Below are positions 55,439-63,077 of a stretch of DNA of 64,000 nucleotides, piece by piece. Both the position numbers and the translations under genes were made by a program. The DNA is taken from the NCBI GenBank assembly GCA_001683825.1, contig LXTR01000089.1, positions 1-64,000 of the forward strand. Direction: 5' to 3'. Origin of the DNA: Flavobacteriaceae bacterium CP2B (lineage in GTDB: Bacteria > Bacteroidota > Bacteroidia > Flavobacteriales > Flavobacteriaceae). Position 1 is the stretch's first letter. Every line of letters starts with the position of its first letter. Below the pieces are notes generated by a model that saw only the letters and a program-made list of their open reading frames with translations, was not told the origin of the DNA and made no database searches.

Positions 55439-55470
55439 TTGACATGCCCTGTCACGCGGTTGTATATTTG
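55439..55470 (+). promoter_or_regulatory. Complete promoter of queA (-33 and -7)
   Basis: TTG (55439-55441), 21 bp spacer and TATATTTG (55463-55470), the best full match to the Bacteroidota consensus in the window. It gives a leader of about 150 nt, which contains the 11-mer ACGCGATATCG twice (55482-55492 and 55527-55537). Confidence 0.7.
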
Positions 55471-55628
55471 CAGCCGTCAAAACGCGATATCGGGAATCAA
55501 GGCAGCGACATACATACCAATTAATCACGCGATATCGTTCGTTACTTTCCGCATGCAGGGCCCCGCGGCTGTTGATCGCACTAACCCTTGGGAGAATTTA
55601 TCGAATAAATCAAGCTTTATACTGACAT

Positions 55629-56678
55629 ATGAAATTATCACACTTCAATTTTGAGTTACCAAAAGAACTGGTCGCGGAATATCCCAGCGAGAACAGGGAT
55701 GAATCCAAGTTGATGGTCGTCCACAGGGAAACCGGAAAAATAGAGCATAAGATGTTCAAGGACCTGATTGATTATTTCGAGGAAGGCGATGTCATGGTGC
55801 TCAACAATACCAAGGTGTTTCCCGCAAGGCTTTATGGGAACAAAGAGAAAACCGGCGCCAGGATAGAAGTGTTTTTGTTGCGGGAGCTCAATGAAGAACA
55901 ACGTTTGTGGGATGTGCTGGTAGACCCGGCCCGTAAGATCCGAATCGGGAATAAATTGTATTTTGGGGAAGATGAGAGCCTGGTGGCGGAAGTGATTGAC
56001 AATACCACTTCCAGGGGCAGGACCCTGCGTTTCCTCTATGATGGTTCCTATACCGATTTCAGGAGGAAGTTACGGGAATTGGGTGAGACCCCCCTTCCAA
56101 AATACATCAAACGGAAGGTAGAGCCCGAAGACGAACAGCGCTACCAGACGATTTACGCCAAGCACGAAGGGGCGGTGGCTGCACCCACAGCGGGATTGCA
56201 TTTTTCCAAACACCTTCTTAAACGGCTTGAGATCAAGGGCGTACAGTATGCGGAGCTTACCCTGCATGTGGGCCTTGGGACTTTTAACCCCGTAGAGGTC
56301 GAAGATCTTTCCAAACACAAAATGGATTCGGAGGAACTGATCATAGATGAAAAAGCTACTGAAATCGTCAATACCGCCAAACGCAACAAACGTAAGGTTT
56401 GTGCCGTGGGAACCACGGCGATGCGGGGCCTGGAAAGTGCGGTATCATCCGAGCAAATGCTCAATACCTTTGACGGATGGACCAATAAATTCATTTTCCC
56501 ACCCTATGAATTCAGCATTGCCAATGCGATGATCACCAACTTCCACCTGCCCAAATCAACCCTGCTGATGATGGTATCGGCCTTTGTGGGGCACGACCTG
56601 ATGAAACGGGCTTATAAGGAAGCTATTTTGGAGGGCTACCGCTTTTACTCCTATGGCGATGCCATGCTCATCATATAA
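55629..56678 (+). CDS. queA: S-adenosylmethionine:tRNA ribosyltransferase-isomerase
   Basis: Transfers the ribosyl moiety of SAM to preQ1 in tRNA, making epoxyqueuosine (349 residues). [60 protein letters not shown] and [13 protein letters not shown] are the conserved blocks, ending in the YSYGDAMLI tail. Standard length. The ATG at 55629 gives a family-typical N-terminus. Confidence 0.97.
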   Translation: MKLSHFNFELPKELVAEYPSENRDESKLMVVHRETGKIEHKMFKDLIDYFEEGDVMVLNNTKVFPARLYGNKEKTGARIEVFLLRELNEEQRLWDVLVDPARKIRIGNKLYFGEDESLVAEVIDNTTSRGRTLRFLYDGSYTDFRRKLRELGETPLPKYIKRKVEPEDEQRYQTIYAKHEGAVAAPTAGLHFSKHLLKRLEIKGVQYAELTLHVGLGTFNPVEVEDLSKHKMDSEELIIDEKATEIVNTAKRNKRKVCAVGTTAMRGLESAVSSEQMLNTFDGWTNKFIFPPYEFSIANAMITNFHLPKSTLLMMVSAFVGHDLMKRAYKEAILEGYRFYSYGDAMLII

Positions 56679-56700
56679 GGGGGACTGACAACAGGAAACC

Positions 56701-56740
56701 AATCCTGCCAGGCCCCTGGATATGTGGGAATGGCAGGATT
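56701..56740 (+). repeat. 10-bp inverted repeat between queA and rlmN
   Basis: AATCCTGCCA (56701-56710) and TGGCAGGATT (56731-56740) are perfect complements with a 20-base loop. The T-run is poor (ATTTGT), so a weak terminator or an mRNA hairpin ahead of rlmN, whose ATG is 12 bases later. Confidence 0.55.
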
Positions 56741-56752
56741 ATTTGTACCTTC

Positions 56753-57805
56753 ATGGGAATGGAAACCGGCGACAAAAAAGATATCAGGGCACTGAGCAAG
56801 GATCAGCTGAGGGAGTTCTTCGTGGCCCGTGGTCAGGAAGCTTTCAGGGGCAACCAGGTGTATGAATGGCTTTGGCAAAAATCAGCGCACAGCTTTGAAG
56901 CCATGACCAATATTGCCCGGGAGACCCGTAATATGCTGGATACCCACTTTGTGATTAACCACATCGAGGTAGACCAGATGCAGCGAAGTGCAGACGGGAC
57001 CATCAAAAATGCGGTACGCCTGCACGATGGTTTGGTAGTGGAGTCTGTGCTGATCCCCACCAGCAGCCGTACAACGGCCTGTGTTTCCAGCCAGGTAGGC
57101 TGTAGCCTGGATTGCAGGTTTTGTGCTACGGCGCGCCTTAAACGGATGCGGAACCTGAACCCCGATGAGATTTATGACCAGGTAGTGGCCATCGACCGCC
57201 AGAGCCGGTTCTATTTCAATAAGCCGCTCAGCAATATCGTCTTTATGGGAATGGGGGAGCCGTTAATGAATTACAAGAATGTGTTGGCGGCCATCGAAAA
57301 GATTACCTCGCCCGAAGGGCTGGGGATGTCGCCAAAACGGATAACCGTTTCAACTTCCGGGGTGCCCAAGATGATCAGGAAGATGGCCGATGAGGGGGTC
57401 AGGTTCAAACTGGCCGTTTCCCTGCATTCTGCGATAAAGGAAACACGTACAGAGATCATGCCTTTTAATGCCACCTTTGGCCTGGAGGAGCTTCGGGGAG
57501 CCCTTGAACACTGGTACGAGAAGACCCGCAGCAGGATCACCTATGAGTATGTGGTTTGGGAGGGCATCAATGACCGGCCTGAAGATGCCGAGGCCCTGGT
57601 GGCCTTTTGCCGTTTTGCCCCTTCGAAAGTCAACCTGATCGAATACAACCCCATAGACGGGGGCGAGGCATTCCGCCAGGCCAGCCCGCAAGCCATCGAG
57701 ATGTATGTCCAGACACTTGAGCGCGAGGGCATCACCGTTACGGTACGGCGTTCCCGGGGGAAAGATATCGATGCGGCCTGCGGCCAACTGGCCAATAAAT
57801 CCTGA
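56753..57805 (+). CDS. rlmN: 23S rRNA (adenine-C2)-methyltransferase RlmN
   Basis: Radical-SAM enzyme methylating C2 of A2503 in 23S rRNA and A37 of some tRNAs (350 residues). The cluster motif is C117-x3-C121-x2-C124 in QVGCSLDCRFCATARL. The methyl-carrying cysteine is in DAACGQLANKS near residue 343. VFMGMGEPLMNYKNVLAAIE and RITVSTSGVPKMI are standard. ATG at 56753 or the one two codons later. Confidence 0.96.
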   Translation: MGMETGDKKDIRALSKDQLREFFVARGQEAFRGNQVYEWLWQKSAHSFEAMTNIARETRNMLDTHFVINHIEVDQMQRSADGTIKNAVRLHDGLVVESVLIPTSSRTTACVSSQVGCSLDCRFCATARLKRMRNLNPDEIYDQVVAIDRQSRFYFNKPLSNIVFMGMGEPLMNYKNVLAAIEKITSPEGLGMSPKRITVSTSGVPKMIRKMADEGVRFKLAVSLHSAIKETRTEIMPFNATFGLEELRGALEHWYEKTRSRITYEYVVWEGINDRPEDAEALVAFCRFAPSKVNLIEYNPIDGGEAFRQASPQAIEMYVQTLEREGITVTVRRSRGKDIDAACGQLANKS

Positions 57806-57901
57806 TTTGAAGCGGGCCGTCGTTTCGCTGGGTGGCGGGGAAATAGCACACGCGATCCCCAAATCCTTGATATTTCCGCTAGCGCCCCTTTATTCCCCTC
57901 C

Positions 57902-57909
57902 TATTTTTG
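57902..57909 (+). promoter_or_regulatory. -7 promoter element of the polyprenyl synthase gene
   Basis: TATTTTTG, a perfect TAnnTTTG, 43 bases upstream of the TTG start. Confidence 0.6.
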
Positions 57910-57952
57910 CCTAATTTTATGCGGGCCTAAAGGGCCGATAAAAATTTTCCCG

Positions 57953-58930
57953 TTGAACATCGTAGCCCAAATTAAGGATCCCGTCAACCAGGAGATGGAA
58001 CTTTTCGAAAAGAAGTTCCACGAATCCATGTCTTCCAAGGTCGCCCTGCTCAATAGGATTACCTACTACATCGTCAACCGCAAAGGGAAGCAGATGCGCC
58101 CCATGTTCGTATTCCTTACCGCGAAGCTGGTGAATGAGGGAAGGGTAAATGAACGCACGTATCGGGGGGCATCGGTCATTGAACTGATCCATACAGCTTC
58201 CCTGGTACACGATGATGTGGTGGACGACAGCAATAAGCGAAGGGGTTTTTTTTCCATCAACGCCCTTTGGAAGAATAAGATTGCCGTGCTGGTGGGCGAT
58301 TACCTTTTGTCGAAAGGGATGTTATTATCTGTAGAATACGGGGATTTTGACCTGTTGCGTATTATTTCTGTGGCCATCCGGGAGATTAGCGAAGGGGAAT
58401 TATTGCAGATAGAAAAAGCCCGGAGGCTCGATATTACGGAAGCGGTCTATTATGAGATTATCCGTCAGAAGACGGCCACCCTCATCGCGGCCTGCTGCAG
58501 CCTTGGCGCCTGCTCCGTGCAACCCGGCACGGAACATGTTGAAGTTTTCAGGAAGTTCGGCGAACTCTGCGGCATGGCCTTCCAGATCAAAGATGACCTC
58601 TTTGATTACGGGGAGGAGAAAATCGGGAAGCCCACGGGGATCGACATCAAGGAACAGAAGATGACACTTCCCCTTATCTATGCCCTCAACCATTGTTCGC
58701 CCAGGGAGAAAAGATGGCTGATCAATTCGGTAAAAAACCACAACAAGGATAAAAAACGCGTCCGTGAAGTGATCGCTCTTGTCAAGGAACGCGGTGGCCT
58801 GTCCTACGCCGAGGAAAAGATGCACGAATTTAAGGAACAGGCCCTGCATTTGCTGGAAGCCTATCCCCCCACAGCATACAGGACAGCACTGGAACTGATG
58901 GTCAATTACGTGGTTGACCGAAAGAAATGA
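57953..58930 (+). CDS. Polyprenyl synthetase (trans-isoprenyl diphosphate synthase)
   Basis: Chain elongation of isoprenyl diphosphates, likely for the menaquinone side chain (325 residues). The first aspartate-rich motif is LVHDDVVDDSNKRRG and the second FQIKDDLFDYGEEKIGKPTG; GKQMRPMFVFLTAKL carries the pyrophosphate-binding basic residues. Small residues before the first motif (IHTASLVHDD) suggest a medium/long product, but length is not certain. The start codon is TTG (NIVAQIKDPVNQEM). Confidence 0.93.
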   Translation: MNIVAQIKDPVNQEMELFEKKFHESMSSKVALLNRITYYIVNRKGKQMRPMFVFLTAKLVNEGRVNERTYRGASVIELIHTASLVHDDVVDDSNKRRGFFSINALWKNKIAVLVGDYLLSKGMLLSVEYGDFDLLRIISVAIREISEGELLQIEKARRLDITEAVYYEIIRQKTATLIAACCSLGACSVQPGTEHVEVFRKFGELCGMAFQIKDDLFDYGEEKIGKPTGIDIKEQKMTLPLIYALNHCSPREKRWLINSVKNHNKDKKRVREVIALVKERGGLSYAEEKMHEFKEQALHLLEAYPPTAYRTALELMVNYVVDRKK

Positions 58931-58961
58931 CCCAGTTGCATACAGAGGAAAGCAGCACCCC

Positions 58962-59204
58962 TCACCGAAGCGCCTCCTGCATTTCCTCCGTGAATTCCCC
59001 CCGGGTATAGCTTCTTTTGCAATGGGAGCATGTGATCATCCGGAAGCTGGAAACGGTAAAGAGCGGCAACCAGAACAGGTGAAAGTACTGGGGGGTTATG
59101 CTGGCCTCCAGGCTTTGGGTCTGTCCGCAATAAGTGCAGCGTACCCCGCCCAGCGTACGGGTATGCGTTTTTCCCGGTCGTGTTCCAAAAAAAAGGATAA
59201 ACAT
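58962..59204 (-). CDS. Small zinc-ribbon protein
   Basis: An 80-residue protein with two CxxC knuckles, VRCTYCGQTQSL and ITCSHCKRSYTRGEF, likely a zinc ribbon, separated by a hydrophobic stretch (YFHLFWLPLFTVSSF). The N-terminus MFILFFGTRPGKTHTRTL is usual for this flavobacterial family. The frame stays open 135 bases further upstream, but a TTG-18 bp-TATTTTAG promoter-like pair lies in that part, supporting the ATG at 59202-59204. Role unknown. Confidence 0.72.
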   Translation of the reverse strand: MFILFFGTRPGKTHTRTLGGVRCTYCGQTQSLEASITPQYFHLFWLPLFTVSSFRMITCSHCKRSYTRGEFTEEMQEALR

Positions 59205-59329
59205 AGTTCTCTGAACCAAGGTGTGCCCTAAAATAGAATATTCTGCGGGAAACCAATATACCTGCTTCGAAAGCTTTTTAAACCCTTGTTGTTTTTTTAC
59301 ATTTACCGTTACGTATTTATCATCGTCCA

Positions 59330-61306
59330 TTGATTTCAAAAACTACCATAGACCAGGTCTTTGATGCCGCCCGAGTAGAGGAGGTTATCGGCGATTTTGT
59401 GCAGTTGAAAAAATCGGGCTCCAATTTCAAGGGCCTGAGCCCGTTTACGGATGAGCGTACCCCCAGTTTTATGGTTTCACCCGTCAAACAGATATGGAAG
59501 GATTTTAGCAGTGGAAAAGGGGGCAATGTAGTGGCCTTCCTAATGGAGCATGAGCATTTTACCTATCCCGAAGCCATTAAGTACCTCGCCCGTAAATACG
59601 GTATTGAGGTAGAAGAAACCCAACGTACGGAAGAAGAACTGGAAGAGGCCAGTGAAAAGGAGAGCATGTATTTGGTGTCTGACTATGCACGGGGGTATTT
59701 TGAAGACTGCCTTTGGAAGTCCGAAATGGGCAAGGCCATAGGGCTTACCTATTTCAAGGAACGGGGATTTAGTGCGGAGACCATTAAGAAATTCGGGCTT
59801 GGATATAACCCGGACCAATGGGATGCCTTCACCAAGACTGCCCTGGGGAACGGCTATCAACTTGAGTACCTGGAGAAAACGGGATTGACCATTGTGAAGG
59901 AAGGGCAAGAGCCTGGGACCAAGAGGATGTTCGACCGGTTCAAGGGCCGGGTCATGTTCCCCATCCATTCAATGAGCGGGCGGATATTGGGTTTCGGGGG
60001 CCGTATTTTGGGGAATGACCGCAAGGCGGCGAAATACCTGAACTCTCCCGAAAGTGAGATCTACCACAAAGGCCGTGTCCTCTATGGCATCTATTTTGCC
60101 AAACAGGCCATCGCCAGGGAAGATACCTGCTACCTGGTGGAGGGATATACCGATGTCATCCAATTGAGCCAGCGGGGAATTGAAAACGTGGTGGCCTCCA
60201 GTGGCACGGCCCTGACCCCGGAACAGATCCGCCTGGTCAACCGGCTTACCAAAAACATCACGGTCCTTTTTGACGGGGATGCTGCCGGGGAGCGGGCATC
60301 GCTCCGGGGAATCGACCTGATCCTCGAACAGGGAATGAATGTCCGGGTATGTACCTTCCCGCCAGGCGAAGACCCCGATAGCTTTGCCAAAGCCAACGAC
60401 ACCGGGACCATTAAGGCCTACCTGCGGGAGAACGCCATGGATTTTATACAGTACAAGACCTCCCTGCTGTCAAAACACGCGGCCCACGACCCCATAAAAA
60501 AGGCAGAAACCGTACGGGACATCGTACAAAGCATCTCCAGGATACCGGACAGGATCAAACGGGAAATTTACGTACAGGAATGTGCCGGTATGATGGGTAT
60601 TTCCGAAGCCGTGCTATTTAATACCCTGGCACAAATCAGCAAGAAACACCAGGGGGAGGCGGGCCGGCAGAAACCACCACTGCAGAAGGCCTTTGATGTG
60701 GTAAAGGGCGAGCAGCCATTGAGTACCGCGGACATACAGTATGGCCTGGAACGGAAGATCATCGAGATGCTCCTGCTGTACGGCAAAGAAGAAGAGGCAT
60801 TCGAGGACCTTATCCTAAAAGAGAACGAAGACGGGAACCTGGTTCTGGAACCCGAGCAGGTAGAGGCCAGGGTCTATGAAAAAATCTACCTCGACCTGCA
60901 GGAGGATGAAATAGAATTAAGCCATGAACAATTCCGAAATATTTACTACAGGCTGATTGCGGAAATGAACGAAAAGGAGGATTTCTCCGTCAATGGCTTC
61001 CTCTCACTCCTGGACCAGGATACGGTGGCCGAAATTTCCTCCATCCTCATGGAAGAAGAAAAATACGAGCTGCACCACTGGGAACGAAAGGACATATACC
61101 CCAAGGAAAAGTCCAATACGGTGGCCCAACTGGTCAGTGAGACCATCCTTACGTTGCGTTGTTTCCTGATTAAAAAAAGGATTGAAGCCCTGAAGAAGGA
61201 AACGGAAGACTCGCAGGAGGACCATACGGAGACCCTGGAGGAAATAATGAACTACCTTCAATTGAATAAGCTTTTGAACAAAAAACTAAACAGGGTCTTG
61301 TCTTAA
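59330..61306 (+). CDS. dnaG: DNA primase, lacking the zinc ligands
   Basis: Makes RNA primers at the replication fork (658 residues). The N-terminal CHC2 fold is recognisable (SGSNFKGLSPFTDERTPSFM, then QIWKDFSSGKGGNVVAFLM), but all four zinc ligands are replaced: S37, T40, D58 and S61 stand where E. coli has C40, H43, C61 and C64. The RNA polymerase core follows (KYLNSPESEIYHKGRVLYGI) with TOPRIM motifs CYLVEGYTDVIQLSQRG and LFDGDAAGERAS. The C-terminal about 200 residues are the helicase-binding region. The start codon is TTG. It converges on the LuxR-type regulator. Confidence 0.95.
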   Translation: MISKTTIDQVFDAARVEEVIGDFVQLKKSGSNFKGLSPFTDERTPSFMVSPVKQIWKDFSSGKGGNVVAFLMEHEHFTYPEAIKYLARKYGIEVEETQRTEEELEEASEKESMYLVSDYARGYFEDCLWKSEMGKAIGLTYFKERGFSAETIKKFGLGYNPDQWDAFTKTALGNGYQLEYLEKTGLTIVKEGQEPGTKRMFDRFKGRVMFPIHSMSGRILGFGGRILGNDRKAAKYLNSPESEIYHKGRVLYGIYFAKQAIAREDTCYLVEGYTDVIQLSQRGIENVVASSGTALTPEQIRLVNRLTKNITVLFDGDAAGERASLRGIDLILEQGMNVRVCTFPPGEDPDSFAKANDTGTIKAYLRENAMDFIQYKTSLLSKHAAHDPIKKAETVRDIVQSISRIPDRIKREIYVQECAGMMGISEAVLFNTLAQISKKHQGEAGRQKPPLQKAFDVVKGEQPLSTADIQYGLERKIIEMLLLYGKEEEAFEDLILKENEDGNLVLEPEQVEARVYEKIYLDLQEDEIELSHEQFRNIYYRLIAEMNEKEDFSVNGFLSLLDQDTVAEISSILMEEEKYELHHWERKDIYPKEKSNTVAQLVSETILTLRCFLIKKRIEALKKETEDSQEDHTETLEEIMNYLQLNKLLNKKLNRVLS

Positions 61307-61342
61307 CCCTTTCCTTTTTTGGTCTCTCAGGCGCAAGCGCGT

Positions 61343-61370
61343 AAAAAACCCCGGGGGTGGCCCACGGGGT
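61343..61370 (-). terminator. Terminator of the response regulator gene
   Basis: On the minus strand ACCCC and GGGGT enclose GTGGGCCACCCCC and run into TTTTTT. The alternative register GTGGG/CCAC within the loop is possible. Confidence 0.6.
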
Positions 61371-61399
61371 GCGGTTATGTGTTATTTGTGGGGGGTACC

Positions 61400-62029
61400 T
61401 CAGTACAGCTCCAGCGCTTTTGCCTGTTGCAACAGGTCTACCAGGTTGTCTACATTGAGTTTCTTCATCAGCCGGGCCTTGTAGGTACTTACCGTTTTTT
61501 CATTCAGGTTAAGGCCCTGGGCCACCTCTTTGTTGCGTTTTCCGCTGGCAAGCATCTTGAGGACTTCCACTTCACGGGTAGAGAGTTTCCTGAAGAACCT
61601 CCTGGGTTTTTGGGTGCCTTCGTCAAATGCCAGGCGCTGTGCCAGTTCATTGGTAATAAACATGCTTCCCTGGCTCACCTTGCGAACGGCACTGATGATA
61701 TAGTCCAGGTCAGCGGTTTTGGAAAGATATCCATAGGCCCCGGCGCGAATGGTGCTCAGGGCGTAAACGTCTTCTGACTGCCCGCTATAGATAAGGACCT
61801 TAATGTCCGGGAAGTCCTGTTTGATTCGTCTAAGGGTGGCAATTCCGTTAATCTCGGGGATGTCCATCTCGAGGATCACGACATCGGGAGCAAGTTGTTC
61901 GAGTTTTTCAAAGAGTTCGGTGGTGGTAGCCACATCATCCAAAATACGTATATCAGAAGCGGTATTCAAAACCTGGCGGATACCCATTCTGACGATTGGA
62001 TGATTGTCGGCAATTAAAACTTTGATCAT
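61400..62029 (-). CDS. NarL/FixJ-type response regulator with Glu at the phospho-acceptor site
   Basis: A 209-residue transcription factor: receiver domain (1 to about 120) and LuxR-type HTH (about 149-205; LSTREVEVLKMLASGKRNKE, then KTVSTYKARLMKKLNV). In VVILEMDIPEING the residue four before the conserved Pro58, normally the phosphorylated Asp, is E54. The acidic pocket is D8-N9 rather than two acids, while the switch Ser (IYSGQS) and K104 (YLSKTA) remain. It may therefore act as a phosphorylation-independent, constitutively active-like or ligand-tuned receiver. No histidine kinase is nearby. Targets unknown. Confidence 0.9.
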   Translation of the reverse strand: MIKVLIADNHPIVRMGIRQVLNTASDIRILDDVATTTELFEKLEQLAPDVVILEMDIPEINGIATLRRIKQDFPDIKVLIYSGQSEDVYALSTIRAGAYGYLSKTADLDYIISAVRKVSQGSMFITNELAQRLAFDEGTQKPRRFFRKLSTREVEVLKMLASGKRNKEVAQGLNLNEKTVSTYKARLMKKLNVDNLVDLLQQAKALELY

Positions 62030-62196
62030 TTTGGTTTATTTGCTAGAATTTAACGCACTGTCTGCTCGGTGTCATGCGAACGTGCAATGTGGGGTTAAAG
62101 ACGTTGTTTAGTTTAACAAAAATGTATTTTTTTTCTTAATTCGTAGCAATTTCCGTACACTTATTCGACTTAAACACCTGATTTTTAGGTGAGCGG

Positions 62197-62985
62197 TTAT
62201 TTCATGCCCGGGGGGATCTCACAAACAGGGATGGGAAGCATCTTATGTTTGTTTGCAGTATTTAACCTGCTAAATATAAGAAAAACTTCCTTTTCGCGAC
62301 CTGAAAAATCTTCCGGTTTTTTCCCGGCCTCCTGCATTTCCATGGCCCACTCCATTTCGGGGTAGGTGGCACCTATCTGTTCTTCATCCGTGCGGTCATC
62401 GCCCCAAAGCCCGTCTGTAGGGGGGGCGTCCATGATGGCCTGGTTGATGCCGAGGTAGGCGCCAATTTCATATACCTCGGTTTTGAGCAAATCGGCAATA
62501 GGGCTTACATCTACGCCTCCGTCCCCATATTTGGTGTAAAACCCGATACCAAAATCCTCTACTTTGTTCCCGGTACCTGCCACCAGGTATTTCTTCAGGG
62601 CTGCAAAATAGTACAGGGTGGTCATACGCAGCCTGGCCCTGGTATTGGCCAGGGACATAAAGCGCTCTTCTTCGTCTTCCACCTTGGGAAACGCTGCCAC
62701 CAATTGGTCAAATACGGGGGTCAGGTTCACGGGTTGCCGCCGTACATTGGGAAAGTGCTGCTGCAGCCACCGGATATGGTCATCGGCCCTTGACACCTGG
62801 TCAGTTCCCTGGTGTATAGGCATCTCTATGCATAGGAGGTCTAACCCGGTTTTGGCACAAAGGGTAGAGGCCACGGCTGAATCTATCCCGCCGGAAACAC
62901 CGATCACAAATCCCTTCATTTTTGCGCCACTGGCATATTCCTTTAACCAACTGACAATGTGATCGACTACTTTTTCCGTTTGCAT
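62197..62985 (-). CDS. nadE: NAD+ synthetase (ammonia type)
   Basis: Converts deamido-NAD to NAD+ with ATP and ammonia (262 residues). The PP-loop is KGFVIGVSGGIDSAVASTL; AGTGNKVEDFGIGFYTKYGD, GVDVSPIADLLKTEVYEIG and APPTDGLWGDDRTDEEQIGA are the signature segments. No glutaminase domain is attached. MQTEKVVDHIV at 62985 is taken as start; an ATG nine codons earlier is possible. It is divergent from gldB, an arrangement typical for Flavobacteria. Confidence 0.95.
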   Translation of the reverse strand: MQTEKVVDHIVSWLKEYASGAKMKGFVIGVSGGIDSAVASTLCAKTGLDLLCIEMPIHQGTDQVSRADDHIRWLQQHFPNVRRQPVNLTPVFDQLVAAFPKVEDEEERFMSLANTRARLRMTTLYYFAALKKYLVAGTGNKVEDFGIGFYTKYGDGGVDVSPIADLLKTEVYEIGAYLGINQAIMDAPPTDGLWGDDRTDEEQIGATYPEMEWAMEMQEAGKKPEDFSGREKEVFLIFSRLNTANKHKMLPIPVCEIPPGMK

Positions 62986-63012
62986 GCGCCTGACTGTTAC
63001 GTTGAAATCCAT

Positions 63013-63020
63013 TAACTTTG
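63013..63020 (+). promoter_or_regulatory. -7 promoter element of gldB
   Basis: TAACTTTG, a perfect TAnnTTTG, 57 bases upstream of the gldB ATG and close to the nadE start on the other strand. A minus-strand TATTTTTA (63026-63033) may serve nadE. Confidence 0.55.
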
Positions 63021-63077
63021 TGGCATAAAAATAAAACCTGAAACGGGAATAATAAAACTAAAACCGTATTACTTTTC

